Source of the DNA: Corbicula japonica
Lineage: Eukaryota; Mollusca; Bivalvia; Venerida; Cyrenidae
Reading direction: 5' to 3'
Assembly: GCA_038501625.1 (NCBI GenBank)
Contig: JAZAYU010000262.1
Coordinates: 434,001-498,000, forward strand
Length of the DNA: 64,000 nt
Shown here: positions 33,897-48,500 of the stretch, in pieces
Layout: every line of letters begins with the position of its first letter
Numbering within the stretch: the first letter of the stretch is position 1
Notes under the pieces: model-generated
Databases searched by the model: none
Seen by the model: only the letters and a program-made list of their open reading frames with translations
What the model was told of the DNA's origin: nothing
Made by a program: the position numbers and the translations under genes

Positions 33897-36741
33897 TCTT
33901 TTCTTTTTCGCTTCGTGGGAAGGCTCTGTTAACAGAGTGTAACGATTCCTGATATGCAAAATTTACTTTTTTGCAAAACATGAACATACCAGCATCGTGT
34001 GCATATTTCAGGACCTTTAACAATTTCTTTTTTAGATCTATCTCCATCGTTTCTGAATGTATCTGAGTTGCTCTAACCACTAATATGTTGCAATGTGCCA
34101 TCTCTGCAAGTGAAGGGTCGGCGATGTATTTATCGGAATCAGCCGAAATATGATTCCGTTGATCAAACTTGAAAAGAAATAAACTACATATTAAATGATA
34201 CTATATGCCAGTTCATGTTTTCACAATTATTTGTCCCAAAATAATCTTCTGTGGTTCTATACGGAAAAACAGTAATTCGCTTCTGATAATTATTTGGTTT
34301 TGTCATGTAGCTGTGAATTTCAGTGAAATGAAATTTTAAATGTAAATATTGATCTACCTTTTTAAAATTTTAACAAAACTTTTGATTTTTTGAAAAGCGA
34401 TAGACAAGTCGTCTTAACATGTACGATATCAAGTGATTGTCAATGAAAACTATAGACCACAGACGATCGGATATGTCAAACTTTTTAGAAAAAAATAACC
34501 CAAACGAATTATTTCATTTGATATTCATTTATGCGACGCTACGGTCTCTCTTTCCGTAATTAAATTCTTTTTATATCACATCAACAATAAATCTTTATTA
34601 AAATGGATAAAGACAAAGCAAATTGATTTTCCAAACTTCTCCGATTTCTTTTCAACAAATGAACTTCGTTTTTGCTTTAATCAGAAGTAAAGAAATCTCA
34701 AAGAGCATACTGGGTGTAATTTAATTCGTGGAAAAACAATCATAATAGTCAACAATTACACTGATTTACAGAGAATATCAATGATATGACGGTTGGAGAA
34801 TAATGCTCTTGCAGGAAGACTTTCCTCCTTTTAAAGAAATGCCATCGCTCTTAGTAAAGATTTTTTAATGACATGTATATGTAATCACAAAGCCATATAT
34901 ATACAACGGCAGCGCCTAGCCAACCATGCAAGAGACAGATACAGTATATACCACTCGTATCTCAAGTAAAAACGAAAGTTCATGTATGACTATTTTTCCT
35001 ACCACTTCCCATTTATTTCGCGAAAATCGGCCTGACATGTCGACTTGACGTTTATATGTCACCCAAGCTTTACATGGCAGGTCCGGAACTACTTTTTACA
35101 TAGTTTTCCGATACATAAAATACTTGCTAAAACTTGACTTGGAACTAATGCTACTCTTTTTGCAAGATCCCTAACAGAGAATGAACCATTTGTACTACGA
35201 GACTTCGAGAGAGTCCCATTTGTACTACGAGAGAGTCTAGTATTATAATCCGCTTGAAACAGGAGCCGCTCTTATTAACACTGACGTCATTTTTAGAGAT
35301 CGATATTCTTTCCGGCATAACAGTGCGCAGTGTGAAATAAATTTCGGACATATTTTTGGGATTTTTTAGACTAAAATGTGTTTTATTTGTTGCCTTTTCT
35401 GTGCTGATGGATTTATATGCTTGATGATAAGAAATCCCGATTCAATGCCTGCGTCTAGGCCATTTCGGTTTCGAAATAAAAACTGAAATGGCATTGTTGC
35501 TGGTGTTCAATTTCAACTGACTGAAAACGGAAAAAAGAAAGACTTTTCTTTTAGACAAGGGAAAACAGCTTTTTTCAAGCAGGCTAGTCAGCTGGAAAAA
35601 GGAGAAACATGATGTTGCACATTGGACATATTGGAAGCCTACGACCCGTAAACCCGCTGTTTAACTTTAAGGATGACAGGTTTGTCGACTGTTTCCAATG
35701 GTTGTTGCAAAATTATTTTTGTTTGAAATTCTAAAAGACACCCTATATATTTCTTTGATATTTCAGTATTCTCTACATAAAAGTGAAAACAATTTAAACT
35801 AAATAGTCGACTTTTTACCGAATTGTCCCCAGGACAGATTTATTCATACGCCAACAACAGATGTTCATTCTTTTTAAAATCAATGAAAAATCTCTTTCAT
35901 GCGAAAAAATGATAAAAAAGTAGGTAGGGGTAGTAGGATAAATATAATATTAGGTTACTGTCTTATCAAGCTTGAATTTATTAGGCTCGTCTCCGAAAAA
36001 TATACAGGGCTCAGCAGAACCTCGCCCTTTATATTTTTCTCCAGCTCGCCTAATACACTCAACCAAAGTTCTAATTGGTCACTTTTTGTCTGTAATTTTA
36101 TTAGAAAGACATTGAATTCACTCTTTATTTATGATCATATGCCAATTACAGTCTTCAACTTAAGTTTTAATCTAACTAGTAATAATTGACTTCGGAACAG
36201 TTTGGAGAGAGTTATCCTTAATTTTCCTAAAAAATGCATTGCTTGCTTAAAAATGTCAAGCAAGCAGAAATTTGCTCTTCATTTCTTATTTTGTTCCGCT
36301 CATTAGTAAGAAAAACATAAAACCTCATTAAACAACAGCACCTTTGTTTAAGTAAAGATTGTTCTTATTTTGAACCTGCGGTGTAAGTAAACGGTATTGG
36401 ATTCATTGAAGAAAACAGTCAATAAAGATTAAAAGACATTAGATAATTGATTTCAAGACAAAGCAGTTCTTTCCACAACCTCTCTTGACGTAGGGAAGAA
36501 ACGAAACTAGCGTACATTGTAAACATATACAATTGATGACCCATTAGAACTTTGGTTGAGTGTAAATTCAAGCTTGGTAAGACACTAACCTAATATTCTA
36601 TATATAATTATTGACACCCACAGTGATTGACATTCTGCATGGTTTGAAAATAGCATATTACCATCAAGGGGGTAGTCAAAACTTATAACTACACATAAGG
36701 TCACGCTGAAAAAATTTACTTAACAGAAAGATCTGACCCCC

Positions 36742-36798
<57 letters not shown>

Positions 36799-39700
36799 TC
36801 TCTCTCTCTCTCTCTCCCTCTCAATCTACTATAATATTTACCTTCCGTCTATCCATTTAATATTCACTTATTCGCAAAATCTTTGCGCAAGTTTTTTTTA
36901 TAAATTTCTTTTTCTACATTCTCCACTTGTTCTTAGCACTATATATGACGATCATTGTTGATTAATAAAACACTTGATTTTACACCTCTCAAAATACAAA
37001 AGATGAATTACCAGATATCTGTTCTGAACATTGCCTTCCATCACAAACTTGACATCTTCAGGAATCATTCCTTCCAAATCTTCTTTTTCAAGTCCCATAA
37101 CGTCTATTAAACGGCATGATTTCAAGTTACATACACGAAGCTATAAAAAGTAATTTAAGAAATAGGTGCTTGAATCCCAAAAAGTTTAAGCGCATTTAAA
37201 ATGTCGTTTATTTCGAAAGTCTACTGTTACTGAACGAGTTTGACTTTTTATAAGTAAACAATTTCACAAAATATATTGTTGTTTAATATCAATTAGTCCA
37301 TGGTTTATTTCGTGAATAGTATTTTTCATCCGACTGAATTATGACCAGGCGTTCATACCATTGAACAGTTTAGTTGTGTTCGACAATTCAACTGTTACTT
37401 ACAAACAGCAAACAAATAAACACGTTATTGACGTGTACTTTGACTGAACACTTAAAATAATTCCCTTTGGAATAAAAAATAATAGATACTTTCACAAGAA
37501 CCCCTTTATCTCTCTTCGTTCAAAATATATGAACATAATAATAATTATCCAGTAATAGCTTATTGTAAATACAATGCATGGCCCAATATTCGTTTAGAAA
37601 ACGCGACAGATACAAAACATTTGCATCAGGCAGTAAATTTATGTGTTCGTTCATACTTAATAATGATGTCTATAAAACGTCATTCTTCAGCCAAAAAGTA
37701 GTGCTGGATATTCTCCACTCAGTTACGCCATATATTTTTTATCGTAAAGAAATGTCTGTAGAGTTTTAAATGTCATATTGGTGTATTTTAATTATTTAGA
37801 TAATTAAGTTTTAATGTTTAATAAATTATAAAACAGACTACTTAGAAAAATAATAAATTAAGTACTTACCCTATTTGTAACACTATTTTTTGAACGGTTT
37901 GCAATAGTTTTATTTGTAAGTCGTCCTTCATCCACACTTGCTAACGAATTAATCAATGAAGATTTCCCGGCTTGAGTCGCTCCCCATATAAAAATTCTTG
38001 GCTTAACGTTTTGAGGGAAATTCTCGTCTTTAATATCTTTATCTAGTTTGTCCTTATACTGAAAGTAAAATTTGCAATATCTACAGACATTAAATCTTGA
38101 ACGTGTTTTAATTCGTTAGTAGTTTGTTTCTAAAGTTGTCCATGATTCCCGCTAACTGCGGAAATGTAATACAACTGGAAAAAAGTCATCGTTGCTATTT
38201 TTGACATTTAATTTTTTTTACAATATTTAGAAATTAACTATTACGTGTGTATAGAGCATATTCTAAATACATTATATAAGGTTTAATTACACATTTTCAC
38301 TCAGTTGGGTTTATTGCGAAATACATACATGCCATAAGCCAACAGACACCATACATATAAAAATATTTCAAAGGCAAGGACTATAATAGATAACGACACT
38401 GGTTAAATGTACGAGGTGACCACTGAACACGAATATATATATATAACTATTTCAGATTCGTTTTAAATGAGCGGGTTCGTACTGGAAGTATATTATACTG
38501 TTCACGCCGCCTATCCCCGGGTTGAGCGCTATTCAATATATACACATATAAAAGTATCTTGCTTAACGGCCTTCTACAGGATCTATAATTAATAACAGGA
38601 CTTGAATGTACGGAGAAACTGTTTAAGAAGTTTATTTCAGTTACATAGGCAAACACTAATAAAAAAAGATATTTACATGGCAAAAGTTCTCGAAGATATC
38701 TACCAATAAGTCATCAGTTACCTTCCAAAATAACATTTTAAGCATACTGTTTCTGAATCTGTTGTTACTAAACTTATATTATTGAAGACTTATTGTACCT
38801 TTTGCAAACGTCTTGTTTTAATCAATTGTTCCTTTCATTTCCCCCAGGTTAACTCCGCTTATATTCCGTTAAAAAAAGTAATTATGCACTTTGTTCGCGT
38901 TTATCACAGTACTACAATTTAAAAAGCCCAAGGCCTACAACATTATTTATCCAAACACGATTGTCTATTGTAAAATGCTTGTGGAAATTACATGCGAAGG
39001 CCGATCACTGCATCTGTGTGGAGTTTGGTAAAATTCCCGTATGCAGCACAGACACAAAATCTTAAAACGTTCGACACATGTATCTGTTTTTTTTTAAATA
39101 ATACTAGTACAAAAAAGAAGTTATATTTTGGCTTTTGATTCTTAGGCAACTTGACAAACACTTTAAATTAAAAAACTACATTTTGAAATATGCGTTTCTC
39201 CTCAAAACCTCTGATACTGGTTTAAACAGTTGATATTTGCACACATCGGCACACATTGGCTTTGTTGTCGTCATTCGACTTGTACTAATGACACATAAAT
39301 ATATGTACCGTGCTGAACGACCGTTAAGGTCATTCATACCCCCAGATAGTACAGTTGCACTAATGATGAGCTGAGAAAATTAAATTATCATTTTTTCAAC
39401 AATTTCCGGACAAACCGTTATTATATTGTTACAAACAGATGAATATTTATAATAACGGGAGACAATTGTTGAAAAAAAATGAATTTTGTTAGAAAAGTAA
39501 TAAAATGTGGTACCTGCTATGTTGTCTAATCCGGGTGTCAAAATAAAGCATTTTTCACTCGAATAAATCCAAAACAATTAATTACAATATCCAGTTCAAT
39601 GTTCCCTCTAGGGCCAACCAGTGTTACTTTTTCAAAATAACTTTTTAAACATTGACTATTATGAAATCCTAAAACACTGCACAAATACCATCACATAAGA

Positions 39701-42700
39701 TTTACATTGTAATACATGTAGAGATTAAACTGTCCTACAGGTAAACACAAGTGGGCATGATTTGCATGCTTTTTGCATGGGTGAGTGACCTCATGATGTG
39801 TTTGGATTTTGATTTATAAGAGCAATATTTTCAAGTTATTTTGAATAGATACAAAAGAACACGAATTTTGTTCTTGTTATAATACCTTTTTTGTCCAGCT
39901 TCCTTGTGTTTCCAGCTGACGCCAAGGTCCTAAAAAAACAAGAACTGGTCTTAAACAACAGTATGGTCGACTACACGTGAATGAATTATTCTTATATGTA
40001 AGACTAGAAAACTCGAATTTAGTGTCCCACGGAACACGTGTATTCTGCTTGTAAAAAAACTGAAATGTGGGTTAAACTTTTAGCGCATGATAAAAAGAAG
40101 TTATTCATGTTACTTTTTAATACAACAATTAATGTTAAAGTCATCTTAAAATGGCATAACTCAAACAAAGGTGTACGGCATGTTGGACCCAGTCAAACCC
40201 CTTTCCCTCACACTAATACCCTCCCTTGAAGAAAAAAAGCTCTACAAAATTTTTTTCTTGATATATATTATAACAAGGTAGGTATTTTCACTATTGAAAA
40301 ATGCACATCTATCTGCTTTGAGCCCTGTAACTCTTGGAAATACATATCAATTGTCACAAACTATGGCTCATATTTCGTGGGATAGATGTATTAGCATATA
40401 CAATTACAGAAATCATTTACTTTCCGTGGAATTCGGTAGAAAACACATCGCTAACTCGAGAAATACTTTGGTCGGCTCTCGTCTGACCGATCCGTAATGA
40501 CCAAATTTACATCAGTTAAACCATATATCGACATGGCTTTACGTACGAACTATGCAATATGTCAATTATAAGTGAATAATAATTAATTATATATGAGTTC
40601 TGTCTTAGTTATTAGCAACAATAAGTTTTATATTGAAAATGGCATTACTCAAATTAATATTCAAAGAGGAGTTATCATTCTTGTTGTGACCGATGGATTT
40701 GAGCAGGTAGATGAAATATCTCATATATTAAAAACAACATTTTTTCAAGTTATAAGCAACATTTAGTTTAAAGATTTTAAAAGGAGTTTTACTAAAAAAA
40801 GTGGACAAACAGTGGATATCTGTCTTGTTGTCACAAACAGATTTATTCATGGACATGATATAAAATACTTATAATTTATGATAATAGTTAAAATTATATT
40901 ACTTTCAAAGTTATTAAGGATATACATTTTAATCTTAAATTTTCATTTGAAATTGCATTATCTAATTAATAGAGATTTAGAAGTAATCACTCTTAGACGT
41001 CTTAGATCATGCAGATTATATATTCTAAGAAATAAACGAGTATGGTAAATGTCTTTCATAGTTATTACATGTTAAAGTTGCACTTAAAAGGCGCAAAGCT
41101 GAGACGGTGACACATGAGTGATCATTCTTGTAACAACAGATGGGTGTGTTCGTGCTGAAAATTTGCACTTATTAAATAACAATTTTTCTGAGTATACACA
41201 TTCTTATCGGGTGATTACTGGCTCGATAATTGAGGTGTGTCTCTAAAACTTGCAATAAACATGCAATAAATACTAACTGATTTACATGTATTAGTAAAAC
41301 AAGTATTCAAAATGACGGACAACTTACGGACTGCTTACAAACATTTAGAATACTGGCACCGACAGAGTTCAAATTCACAACATCAGTAAAGAACGCGTAA
41401 GACCACCATCATGTCATGGAGGTAATGTAGTTCTGAACGACACTTTCGGAAATTCTAGTCCGAGCCTTCCAAGTTCAGACCCCAACCATATTTAAATTGC
41501 TTGAAGGTGCGGAAGGACAACCTGAAAAGGACTTATCGCAGATATTCTTAAGAATTTAAGCTGCTAGAGTCTTCGAAATGCACGTGCATTTGGAAAGTCA
41601 ATTACTAAATTACTATTACTAAACATTGTAAAATTAAGACTTTTTTGTCATATTATAGGTATAACAGTTGCAATTTCGTTCTTAAAAATACAAAAATACC
41701 GGGAGGAAAATAGTGTATAGTAAGAAAAGTTAAGTGTTTTCAAAGAAATAATGTGAATAGCACAATCACTTTTAAAGGCAACTTAAGGTTCCATGTTAAC
41801 GTTTGGGAACTACCGGACGTCGACGCCGTCGGACAATAGTATCCATTTGTGTCTACGTGGTACCTGAGACGACGCAATAAAACATAATAGTAAGTAAGTT
41901 AGTAAGTAAGTAAGTAAGTAAGTGAGTAAGTAAATTTTTTTATAGCGACATTGTGTATCATATTTACAAACTATAATTACAAATAATTACAACACCCGGC
42001 CACTTGGGCCTATAAGTAGCTTCAGATGATTTTAAACATTAGAACAGAAACTAATACTGTATGACATTTTCAATTACCTCAGTATCAGTTTATTCCAGCA
42101 TAAAACATAATTCAATGTTTATAGCCATAGTACAATAAACAGAAAAGACATGAAAAAAACACATACACACATATTGTTAACAGAAGAGTAAATTACAATC
42201 TTCACAATATAACAATTTCAGTGGAATGTATAACTTTAACAATGGCGAGGTGTAACAAGTATGATTTTTATGTATTTCTTTTCTTATTGGCAAAGTATAT
42301 GAATTTTGCAACATTAATAATAGTTTTGTTAGATTTCGACGACATAAGCATTTCAAATTTGTTTGTATTAGGCCAATGACAAAAACATGGTTTATTTATA
42401 CCTAAGTTCTTTTTAATTAGGACAAACAAGTAAGAAATGATTATTCATTTTCAATCTGTCGCGTATTGCAAAATGTACATAATCTATTTTCTCGGGGCGT
42501 ATTTTCATATCTACCAGTTTCTATGCGAAGGTTGTGAGCAGATATTTTAAATTTTGAAAGTGCAATTCTATATTTTCCTTCTAAATAAATAAGTATTTTT
42601 CAAGTTCAAAATCATGTTTAAACAATGCATAAGATACAAGCTTTCTAGAGTTGTTAATTTCCGCGTACCACTTTTGAAGACAAACGTCTCTTATTCGTAA

Positions 42701-45463
42701 TTTAATAATTTCCAGGGGGATTTCAATATTTGACTGATTATACCAAATATACGATAATCCGAGATCGTCTAGTATTTTCTTAATTTGATAAGCCCATTTT
42801 TTCCATTATATGTTCTATTTCTATCAACATCATCTTTTAACATAAAATATAATTTTTTAACTATAGAGGATTGTTCTTGTTTTAATATTTTTATCCAATA
42901 TTTTATCAGTATCAGTTTACGACAAATGAAAAGTGGAAGTCGTCCGGTTTCTCCATAAAGTGCATTTAGATTTGACAATTTTTTAACACATAAAATACTA
43001 CGAATAAATTTTTTATGTACCATTTCTATGTCAGTAGCTTCGTGGCTTCCCAAAATTTCTGCTCCAAAGTTCAAAATGGATGCAACCAAAGAGTCAAAAA
43101 GTTTAAATTTCTGCTTTATAGGTAGTTCTACATCTTTAAAAAAATTAAACAATTTGTGAAGTGAGAACGATGCATGTTGCGCTATAGATGTTTGGCTTTG
43201 CAACCAACTTCCAGATTTATACAACGTAATTCCAAGATATTTAAAATATGTAACTGTTTCAATTTTAGTTTTGTAAATAAAAAAGTCACAAGCTGTAGGC
43301 CTGCCACGTTCAAAGATCATTACTTTTGTTTTAAATGTGTTGATTTTAAGTTACACGATAGAAAACAAAATATGTACATATGGTATGTCTGAACGTGAAA
43401 TTGAAAAAAAATAGCATATTACTTAAATTGATTTTTAACGAGAGGCTATTCGTAAAAAATAGATAATTGATTAAAATGTACAGAAAAGATTTTCTTCTTA
43501 TCATGCCGCTAACAATAAATTTTGTCACGTGTATAAAATGGATATTTAGTGATAAAACTAGTTTTTCTGAATCGGAAAGCGTTGGAAAATGCTCATTATT
43601 GGCAATTGCTCTGTGTAGTTGATTGTCTCTGATGTCCTGATACATGGAACACTTTAACAAGAAATGGGTTTCATCTTCTTCTTCACTATTACCATTGCAA
43701 ATTCGGCACAATCTATCATTTTAGTTAAGACCCAGAAATCTTCCAGTTTCAACCCGAAGAGGTTGAATACCGCTACGAAATTGTGCTAAATGTGATCTAT
43801 CAACCTTTGTAAGATTTACGAGATGATATTTTTCTGTATTGTATTCTGATTTAAATTTCATGTAAGTTCTCAACTTTGAGACTGTTTTTATATTATTGGA
43901 CCAATCTTCTTTATATTTTGTAAATAATCTATCTTCTACCTCTTTGAGATCAACCGTAGTTTTAGTGTCGTAACAGGCCGGAAGATTTACTTCACGTTAA
44001 TCATAATAAGTTAAATGCCAAGTTTAAAAAACACTAAGATGATTTGTCATTTTGTTTTTTGTACTACAAAATGTACATGTAACCAACTTGTATATTATTT
44101 TTGTTTAAGTTATTTTATTTAAAATATTGTTGTACATGTAACTATGTTAAAAAATAAAAATTGGAATTAGTTTAGATTGGCGGTTATTGCCAGTCGTGGT
44201 TCATTTTCGCCTCTGTACGATGAACGAGTAAACAATGACATGTCGTAAATGATCGATTTTGTATTTAGTATAATGATCCTGACCCCCAGTCCCCAGCTTC
44301 AACCGAATCTGCCCCAGCTTGATAAGCCCCTTCCCAAGCTCGTATATCCCCTCTACATTTATTTGTCCCGTTTGAGATCCATGCCTCAGCTTGAACCGTC
44401 CCTGCCACAGCCTGCAAGGACCCTTCCCAAGCTCGTGTATCCCCTCTACATTTATTTGTCCCTCCTGAGACCCTAATCCCGTCCCTCCCCTTTGAATTCC
44501 ATTTAAAATTATGTGATAGTGCTTGATTTCAATATTAATATGACTTTTATTCATGGAAACTCACCTCGGTTTACTGATAACTGTGTTTATCTAATTAGAG
44601 AACGTTTTTTTTTCGGACAATTTTACAGAATCGCCAAGTTCCTTAAAAGTCTAAATTTGAACTTAAACGCGGTTCTCAGACGCTATCGTCCGAGGTGCAA
44701 GCCACGTCGCTTTGACCCAGGTATACATATGTGTTCCCATTTGTCCGTTTGGATCTGTCACCAAAATTGGTTTATTTAATTATTAATAAGTAACTTATAT
44801 TGTGGCATTATTTATTTTAGATTTAAATCGGTGGTCAGGCTTTTAAGGTCGTTTGACTTTATCTGCCAATTCGGACTAAAACGAATGTACGGAAAAATAC
44901 GGAAGGTACTTATTCCTCTACACTTTTTTTTGTAGTGCGAGGAGACGTGTGAAGGCGCTTATATCTTATTTGCGCTGTGAAGGCACCTAGGGGCGGTGAC
45001 GATCACTAGAGCGTGTGAAGGCGTGACCTTTTAGTTAACTACATGTATAATTCTTATTTGTGCTGTGAAGGCACTTAAGTAAAGGATAGACAATGAGTGG
45101 AGTGGTCTATGAAAAATAGACGCGAGCGTAGCGAGCGTCTATTTTTCATAGCCACTCCACGAGGTGTCTATCCGACTTAGATCACATGACTGCAAAACCC
45201 CGAAATTCTCGTGCACAAAGCATCGATCCCCCACACTTTACAAGCCGTCACATAAACTTCTGTCATTCACAATTCGTGTATAAAAGGAGCCACATGTATT
45301 AAGTGATTAAATTTGTAATTTTGTTGTAATTTTAGTCAGAAATTTAATCACATTAAAAAACTAAAGTAGTTTTAAAGTAAGTTAAACATATTTTAAATAT
45401 ATTTTGTCATTTATTAAAAAATAGAATGTTTGTGCGATTTGAAGAATTAGTTCATAAGTCCAC

Positions 45464-45534
<71 letters not shown>

Positions 45535-48500
45535 ACAACAACAGTATTGATAATATCTGTAAGTGTATTAAATTTTAAAGATGTAAACTGCTTAATATTT
45601 ACCGTAAACTTTTTCTATAAAATAGCATTGTTAAAACTTGTAAATATAAATATTGCAATCTTGTAACCATGTTTTAAAAATGAAACCAAATACACTGTGA
45701 ACGTTTATTAAGTTTGTATGCACAAGGTTCTGTAGCAATTGTCATTGCACCATCATTGATAAAAAAGAATATTATCAAAATCTCTCTAACGGCAAAATAA
45801 AATTTAGCACAAATCATCAATTGTTATTTGTAAATGTTTATTTTACATACGTTAAGAGAAGTTAGAACGGTAAAGAAAAATAGTTAGACCAAAATATCCC
45901 TAAAACTGCATATGCACAAAACAACACAAAAATAAAGCAACACTTTTTTCGATCTAACTATTTTTCTTTATTGTTCTTAACAAACATAATCATACACCAA
46001 TAACCTTGATTCATGCAAAGTTTGATGGAACTGCGTTTTGCCGTTTTAGAGATTTTGATATTAATTTTTTCTTTGTTGTCTCTAACATAGCAATTACAAT
46101 TATCACAAAGATGTATCGATAGCACAGTATGACACTAAGATATCGACCGTCGACTTGTTAATATGAGATAGTACACGAGATGCACGTGCTTCACGAACCT
46201 TTGTAGACAACGCCAAAGAGTTGTCTACGGGATTTAGACAACGGTAATACTGGCCACTGATTGGCTAGTGGACGGAAGCTGTGGTCTAAGGGCGGGGTAG
46301 GACCGCTAGTGCATGTAAAGGCACACATTCATTTATAATCCTTATTTGCGCTGTGAAGGCACTTGGTAGCGGTGAATGCACATTTTTGATATCACTTTTT
46401 GCGACGTGTAGACGTATCGTAGAGATCGTCTGATCCCGACCGCCGGATAGTTCACTCTTATCTCGTTAAGCCCATTCCCACCCCCTTTCCCCCGGTGACA
46501 GATCTCTGTGTCCTTCTCCCCAACCCCACCTTCCCTAACCTCTGCCCATTAGTTCGTCCTCGTGTTATTTGCTTAGTTTGTGCTTTTGCCTATTTTCGCA
46601 ATTTATAATCTGTGCATTTATTCTGTATTTGCATTATATATACAGTCATATGTCATTTAATACATGTAAATGTAGTTGTGTAGATTAAACGAATAATTGA
46701 AAATATATTATATTGAAACTTACACATTGTGTTCTTTTTCTAATCAAAACGTTATATTTACGATACCGAAATCGCTACCAAAATTATGTATGGTTTAATC
46801 TAAGATCAAGATTTGTCCGCCGGCATATTAAATTTCTTACAGATTTCGCGTGACTTAAATAGTTGGGACGCCATTTAAGTATGATATTCGAAGATATCGC
46901 CAAAGCGTTCGATTGTTTATTGACTGCTAATGAAACACTATACAAACCGATTACTGATATCTCTTTTTGTTTTGAGATAACACGCATTACAAGATGTTTT
47001 TCAAAGCTTATATTGTTCAATTTATAATGTAACTGGATTCTATAGTTCGTTGGTCCGCTATTATAAATTGGGTAATTAGTACACGCTATTGTCGAAGACA
47101 AAATCTAAATTACGCATATTTGCTGAAGACACGATCATGTAAATCATTGTAGACAACCCCAATTAGGCTGTAGAAGATTTCATATTTGATCTTTAAAAAA
47201 AAGAAAAACGGCAAAATCCTTGGTTCGTTACATTCAATGCCGCTTAATTCGAATAAGTACAAATTTAGAAAATCCACCAATTTAATCGATCCAACATTTA
47301 ATCTTAATGAATAATATCTGAGTAATGTAAGTATATATTGAAAATAGATCACAGCTCAAAAAATAAACAAAGGTGAATTTTATATGCACATCATCGTTTG
47401 AGATGGATCGAAATTATATTTGTTTATTGGTGTAAAAGTTGAGATTCGCTCAACTAGGGGCTTGCCGGTGTGGTCAGTAATACGCATTTCAATTACTGCC
47501 CATTAACCGGCTCAAGCAGTCCAAGCCTGCAATATTTTCACACTTTTCGTGTTCGGTTGCTTACAAAAATAGATGAAAAGGGAACTTTGAAAGCCGACGA
47601 ACACGACAAATATGAAAATATTGCAGGCTCGGTTTGATTGAGCCTGTTCATGGTAAGCAATGGAAATGCATATTACTTCCCACGCCGCCCAGCCCCGGGT
47701 TGAGCGCATCTCAATAGTTAAACCAGTAAACAGTACAATTTTGATCCATCCAAAACGTTGTTATGCATATGGCGGTGAACATAGAACCTTTAATGTGGTA
47801 TTTTTAGATAAATACCATTCCATGTTCACCGGCGTATGAACCCCAGAAAAAAGAATGGGTGTGCCCTAAACGAGAAAACAATGGGCGGAATTAAACAGAA
47901 CAGAATTTTGACAGGGGATCTGAGAATATAAATCCTGCATATCACAGACAACGCCAAAGGCAAAATTTAAAATGCAGGAAGTATATCCTAGGGGTGATTG
48001 AACAATATAAGAACCTATATAGGCTGGGATATTGAAACCACCCATCTATAAACTGGCCGAAATATTTAAACAAAGGCAATTTTAGAAGTACTAATTGACA
48101 CAGTACATAAGTACATAAGGTTAACGACCTTCAAAGGACGTAACTGATAACAGCACTGATATAATGTACGGGGAGACATTTTACAGCAGCCACACGGCAA
48201 AAACAACGCTACTGTGATATTGAAATAGATGAAAGGGGAACTTTGAAAGCCGACGAACACGATAAATATGAAAATATTGCAAGCTCGGTTTTATTGAGCC
48301 TGTTCATGGGCAGTAATGGAAATGCATATTACTACACACGTACAAAGTTCTTTTTCATCTATATAAAAGCAAAAGAAATAAGCACAAGAATAATGTTGTT
48401 ATTCTTTCGGTAGTAAATCCTTTAAGAGGAGACAAACATGCTTCTTGTAAAGGGAAATGTTAAAAACCTTTTTTCATAAGTCGGGATTTAGTATTTAAAA

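Larger units (their letters stand above)
23966..33989 (-). other. Intron 5 of the IFI44-like gene (10.0 kb)
   Basis: A GT-AG intron holding a LINE tail (24.42 kb), family B fragments (24.94 and 31.69 kb), two inverted-repeat elements (26.0-27.2 and 28.70-29.23 kb), a fold-back (29.96 kb) and retroelement R2 (32.66-33.98 kb). Around 31040-31085 on the plus strand, CTCGTTACAG and GTAATG bracket 44 nt that read TPTTAVTSLAGKA. This may be a cryptic exon, but it is unsupported. Other parts, including 30.1-31.0 kb, are AT-rich with nothing recognised. Confidence 0.85.
34168..37011 (-). other. Intron 4 of the IFI44-like gene (2.8 kb)
   Basis: GT-AG. It contains a 29-bp tandem duplication (35187-35240), a fold-back element with a nested 73-bp palindrome (35943-36602) and a CT microsatellite (36744-36822). 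The rest is AT-rich with nothing recognised. Confidence 0.85.
44955..46400 (+). repeat. Repeat cluster bounded by CTTATTTGCGCTGTGAAGGC copies
   Basis: CTTATTTG(C/T)GCTGTGAAGGCAC occurs near 44967, 45053 and 46341 in the same orientation, with GCGGTGA nearby at the first and last. Between them lie a 90-bp fold-back, a (CAT)n tract and an inverted-repeat element. This could be one composite element or insertions into an older repeat. Confidence 0.5.

Noticed and set aside
33739..34101. 120-codon minus-strand frame containing a long Arg-Glu run
   Set aside because: The first part is IFI44-like exon 5. The rest is intron reading through the (GA)n tract, past a good splice donor at 33989-33988.
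40600..41170. Possible tandem array of diverged units
   Set aside because: Blocks such as ATCATTCTTGTTGTGAC and ATCATTCTTGTAACAAC recur, but spacing is irregular and identity too low to define a unit by eye.
45463..45533. CRISPR-like or satellite array
   Set aside because: It is a plain CAT microsatellite. No array of repeats with unique spacers exists anywhere in the window.
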